DNA from: Planctomycetia bacterium
Lineage (GTDB): Bacteria; Planctomycetota; Planctomycetia; Pirellulales; UBA1268
Direction of reading: 5' to 3'
NCBI GenBank assembly: GCA_009926295.1
Contig: RFPF01000125.1
Coordinates: 1 to 8,276 of the forward strand
DNA length: 8,276 bases
The position numbers and the translations under genes are program-made. Shown here piece after piece: positions 6,051-8,276 of the stretch. The notes under the pieces are model-generated. The model was not told the DNA's origin, did no database searches, and saw only the letters and a list, made by a program, of their open reading frames with translations. The stretch's first letter is position 1, and the number at the start of each line of letters is the position of its first letter.

Positions 6051-7342
6051 TCGCAGAGACAGAGCGGACCGGTCAGCTTCAGCCGACCGAGACGGGCAGC
6101 TACTTCGTCTCCAACTATCCGCCATTCGCCCGGTGGAACGAGGCGGCGGTGCCCGCCGTGCTCGCCGCGTTCGCCGCCCCGCCCACGTCGGCCCCGCTCG
6201 GGCTCTATCTGCACGTGCCGTTCTGCCGCAAGCGCTGCAAGTTCTGCTACTTCCGCGTCTACACTGACGTGTCCGCCGACGACGTGGAGAGGTATTCGCA
6301 GGCGCTCGGCAGCGAGGCCGAAGTCGCCGCCGCGCAGCCGGCGGTGGCGGGCCGCACGCTCAAGTACGTCTATTTCGGCGGCGGTACACCGTCGTTTCTC
6401 TCGGTGAAGCAGCTGGAGCGGCTGGTGGAGCGGCTCCACCGGAGCTTCGGCTGGGACGCCGCCGAGGAGGTCACGTTCGAGTGCGAGCCCGGCACCCTGT
6501 CGGAGCCGAAGGTCGAGGCGCTCAGGCGGCTGGGCATGACGCGGATCTCGCTCGGCGTGGAAAATTTTTCCGACGCGATCCTGGAGGCGAACGGGCGGGC
6601 CCACCTCTCGGCCGAGATCGACCGCGCCTGGGGATGGATCAAGGCCGCCGGATTTCCCAGTACCAATGTCGATCTCATCGCGGGCATGGTGGGCGAGACG
6701 GACGAGTCGTGGCAACGCACGGTCGAGCGGACGCTCGCGATGGAGCCTGACAGCCTCACGATCTACCAGATGGAGCTGCCGCCCAACACAGTGTTCGTGC
6801 ACGACGCCAAGGAGAGCGGCACGGCCACGGCCGTCGCCGACTGGCCCACGAAGCGGAGATGGGTGGCAGAGGCCTTCGACGCCTTCTGCGCCCGCGGCTA
6901 CAGCGTCTCGAGCGGCTACACGCTCGTGCGCGACCCGGCCCGCGTGCACTTCCGCTACCGCGACATGCTCTGGGAGGGGAGCGACCTCGTGGCCCTGGGC
7001 GTCGCGAGCTTCGGTCACCTTTCGGGCGTTCACTACCAGAATGCGACGCACTGGGGTGATTACCTCGCGGCGGTCGAGGCGGGCCGGCTGCCGATCGTGC
7101 GCGGGCTCGCTCCGACGCCGCGGGAACTGCTCCTGCGCGAGGTGGTGCTGGGGCTCAAGAGAGGCTCGATCGACCCGGTGCGGCTCGCGGCGAAGCACGG
7201 GGTCGATCCCCTGGTGGAGTGGGCGCCGCAGTGGGAGTCACTCGCGGCCGAGGGCTGGCTCGATCGAACGCGGCCGGGCCCGGTTCTCACCAGGGACGGG
7301 CTCCTGCGGGTCGACGCGCTCCTGCACCGTTTCTTCGGGTGA
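6047..7342 (+). CDS. HemN-superfamily radical SAM protein (not clearly HemN or HemW)
   Basis: This 431-residue protein joins a radical SAM domain with a HemN_C-like C-terminal domain. LYLHVPFCRKRCKFCYF carries the cluster motif CX3CX2C (Cys60, Cys64, Cys67); GGGTP at 111-115 is the SAM glycine motif; RISLGVENF and NVDLIAGMVGETDESW are superfamily blocks. True coproporphyrinogen dehydrogenase HemN has a further cysteine two positions after the third; here that place is Phe69, as in HemW and class C radical SAM methyltransferases. The HNxxYW heme-binding motif of HemW is not seen; the corresponding place reads YRDMLW (304-309). An extra 50 or so N-terminal residues contain YFVSNYPPFARW. The start ATG overlaps the stop of the TIM-barrel gene in ATGA, so the two are translationally coupled. 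A class C-like methyltransferase or another radical reaction is possible; automatic labels such as coproporphyrinogen oxidase should be treated with caution. Confidence 0.85.
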   Translation: MIAETERTGQLQPTETGSYFVSNYPPFARWNEAAVPAVLAAFAAPPTSAPLGLYLHVPFCRKRCKFCYFRVYTDVSADDVERYSQALGSEAEVAAAQPAVAGRTLKYVYFGGGTPSFLSVKQLERLVERLHRSFGWDAAEEVTFECEPGTLSEPKVEALRRLGMTRISLGVENFSDAILEANGRAHLSAEIDRAWGWIKAAGFPSTNVDLIAGMVGETDESWQRTVERTLAMEPDSLTIYQMELPPNTVFVHDAKESGTATAVADWPTKRRWVAEAFDAFCARGYSVSSGYTLVRDPARVHFRYRDMLWEGSDLVALGVASFGHLSGVHYQNATHWGDYLAAVEAGRLPIVRGLAPTPRELLLREVVLGLKRGSIDPVRLAAKHGVDPLVEWAPQWESLAAEGWLDRTRPGPVLTRDGLLRVDALLHRFFG

Positions 7343-7418
7343 CGGACGGCCGGGTTTTCCGCGACAATTCCAGGGTGCGACTCCAAGCCACCGCCCCGCG
7401 GCCTAAACTTTTCTGCCC

Positions 7419-7424
7419 AGGAGG
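7419..7424 (+). promoter_or_regulatory. Strong ribosome binding site for the GTG-start gene at 7434
   Basis: AGGAGG, the full Shine-Dalgarno core, lies nine bases before GTG 7434-7436. It is the strongest ribosome site in the window and decides the start of the last gene, whose reading frame would otherwise be taken from a later ATG at 7551. The remaining bases of the 91-base gap 7343-7433 hold no convincing promoter or terminator. Confidence 0.75.
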
Positions 7425-7433
7425 CTCGATCGC

Positions 7434-8276
7434 GTGACCCCCCACACCGCTACCGCGGATATCGGCCGGACTTTCGTCCCGACATCCCCCCCGGCCCGTC
7501 CCCGACTCGCCTGCCCCGCTGCCCGTCCGCTGCGCGACCGCTTGCGGGCGATGGCATCCGACCTCGTCACGTCGTGGCGTGCCGGCGGAATGCCCGCGGC
7601 CAACCGGACGGCCGCGGGGCTGCGGCGCGAGGCGGAAGCGCTCGTGCAGCGGGCCGGCGGCACCCCCGACCACATCGGCTGGACCATGGTGACGATCGTG
7701 TCGGAACACTGGCGCGAGCGACTGGCCTCGGGAAGCTCCGGCCGCCGGCTCCTCCTCCTGCCCGACTGCCCTGCGGCGGGCCCCGGGGGCGATGGCGTCG
7801 TTCCCAGGGTTTGCGGCCCCTCCTGCGGCGTCGGCACGATCTGGTCTGCCGCCAGGGAAAGCGGCTGGGTGGTCGAGCCCACTGAGCGGGCAGTGGCGGC
7901 GATAGGGTCGCTGCTCACCGGGCAGTACGACGGCATCCTCGGCGTCGCGAAACTCGCCCACCTCGAAAAGGCGTTTGCGATGCTCCCGGCGTTCTCGTTG
8001 CCGATCGCCGCGGTGCCCTATGAGCCCGACGCCGCGATCGAGGGCGGCAGGGCCAGTGCGTGCCTGGGCGGCACCGCGGCTGCGGCCCTCGACGTGGATT
8101 GGGTGCTCGGCCTGCTCGGCGTGGCCGGCGGCGGCGCGGCGCCGGTGGGCGACTATCTGCCCCTGCTCCGCGAAGCCGCGGAGATGTTCTCGAACGGCGG
8201 GCTCGCCTCCGTCGCGGAACGCTGCGGCATGCCCGACGCCTTCGGAGCGGCGGTGCCGGTGAGCGGCAGGCCGTGG
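7434..8276 (+). CDS. DUF116-like region, probably the N-terminal part of a polyprenyl synthetase (3' end outside window)
   Basis: The frame starts at GTG 7434 behind AGGAGG and stays open for 281 codons to the right edge. After a Pro/Ala-rich lead of about 30 residues comes a helical part (33-98) ending HIGWTMVTIVSEHWRERL, then RRLLLLPDC (104-112), CGPSCGVGTIWSAARESGWVV (127-147), YDGILGVAKLAHLEKAF (165-181) and LPIAAVPYE. This order and wording resemble DUF116 as found fused ahead of polyprenyl synthetase in planctomycete proteins, as I recall them; the piece DYLPLLREAAEMF near the edge matches the linker there. The prenyl synthetase domain with its DDxxD motifs would lie beyond the window, so that activity is inferred. 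Compared with usual DUF116, cysteines are missing: Gly134 and Lys173 stand where CGAC and GVAC normally have Cys, leaving Cys112, Cys127 and Cys131. Metal or cluster binding may be weakened. It lies 91 bases after the radical SAM gene on the same strand, possibly in one operon. Confidence 0.65.
   Translation, partial: MTPHTATADIGRTFVPTSPPARPRLACPAARPLRDRLRAMASDLVTSWRAGGMPAANRTAAGLRREAEALVQRAGGTPDHIGWTMVTIVSEHWRERLASGSSGRRLLLLPDCPAAGPGGDGVVPRVCGPSCGVGTIWSAARESGWVVEPTERAVAAIGSLLTGQYDGILGVAKLAHLEKAFAMLPAFSLPIAAVPYEPDAAIEGGRASACLGGTAAAALDVDWVLGLLGVAGGGAAPVGDYLPLLREAAEMFSNGGLASVAERCGMPDAFGAAVPVSGRPW

Noticed and set aside
4626..7198. Long minus-strand open frames at 4626-6008 and 6005-7198
   Set aside because: They lie antisense to queF, the TIM-barrel gene and the radical SAM gene, each of which has clear family motifs; the translations look like GC-driven noise.
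6047..7342. Calling the radical SAM gene hemN (coproporphyrinogen dehydrogenase)
   Set aside because: The additional HemN cysteine after the CX3CX2C motif is Phe69, so true HemN activity is unlikely.
7287..7961. Minus-strand open frames at 7287-7961 and 7403-7936
   Set aside because: They oppose the GTG-start gene that has AGGAGG at the right distance and DUF116-like motifs; the minus-strand translations show no domain.
1..8276. CRISPR array, tRNA, mobile element or prophage
   Set aside because: Reading both strands I saw no regularly spaced repeats, cloverleaf sequence, transposase, integrase or terminal inverted repeats.

Overview
The window is very GC-rich and densely packed. It reads as bacterial chromosome, most likely from a planctomycete of the Pirellulales type. 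That placement rests on my recollection of family features (a DUF116-type N-terminal region of the kind seen in planctomycete polyprenyl synthetases, a short QueF, a GT9 heptosyltransferase) and not on a marker gene. I see no tRNA, rRNA, CRISPR, insertion sequence or prophage gene, and no gene-free stretch longer than about 130 bases.

Layout. (1) Positions 1-854 hold the 3' end of a MacB/FtsX-type ABC permease gene on the plus strand, closed by a hairpin followed by a T-rich stretch. (2) Positions 918-2998 hold a plus-strand pair overlapping by 16 bases: a GT9 LPS-type heptosyltransferase and a ten-helix DMT/EamA-like membrane protein whose two halves are strikingly alike. (3) Positions 2999-3129 are a short convergent gap with up to three hairpins, the best a nearly perfect GC-rich palindrome. 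(4) Positions 3130-4583 on the minus strand hold queC then queE. Directly divergent from queC, only 18 bases away, is queF on the plus strand. Together these supply three steps of queuosine precursor synthesis: QueE makes 7-carboxy-7-deazaguanine, QueC makes preQ0 and QueF makes preQ1. (5) Downstream of queF on the plus strand come a TIM-barrel sugar isomerase/epimerase-like gene and a HemN-superfamily radical SAM gene joined by an ATGA overlap. (6) After 91 bases and a strong AGGAGG site, a gene starts with GTG at 7434 and runs off the window. Its visible part resembles a DUF116 region with several usual cysteines missing, and it probably continues into a polyprenyl synthetase domain.

The queuosine genes are conventional. 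The more open questions are the TIM-barrel/radical SAM pair next to a probable prenyl synthetase, the radical SAM protein that fits neither HemN nor HemW by its motifs, the cysteine-poor DUF116 region, the recently duplicated ten-helix membrane protein and the extremely tight queC/queF divergence. I do not see clear proof of a wholly new system.
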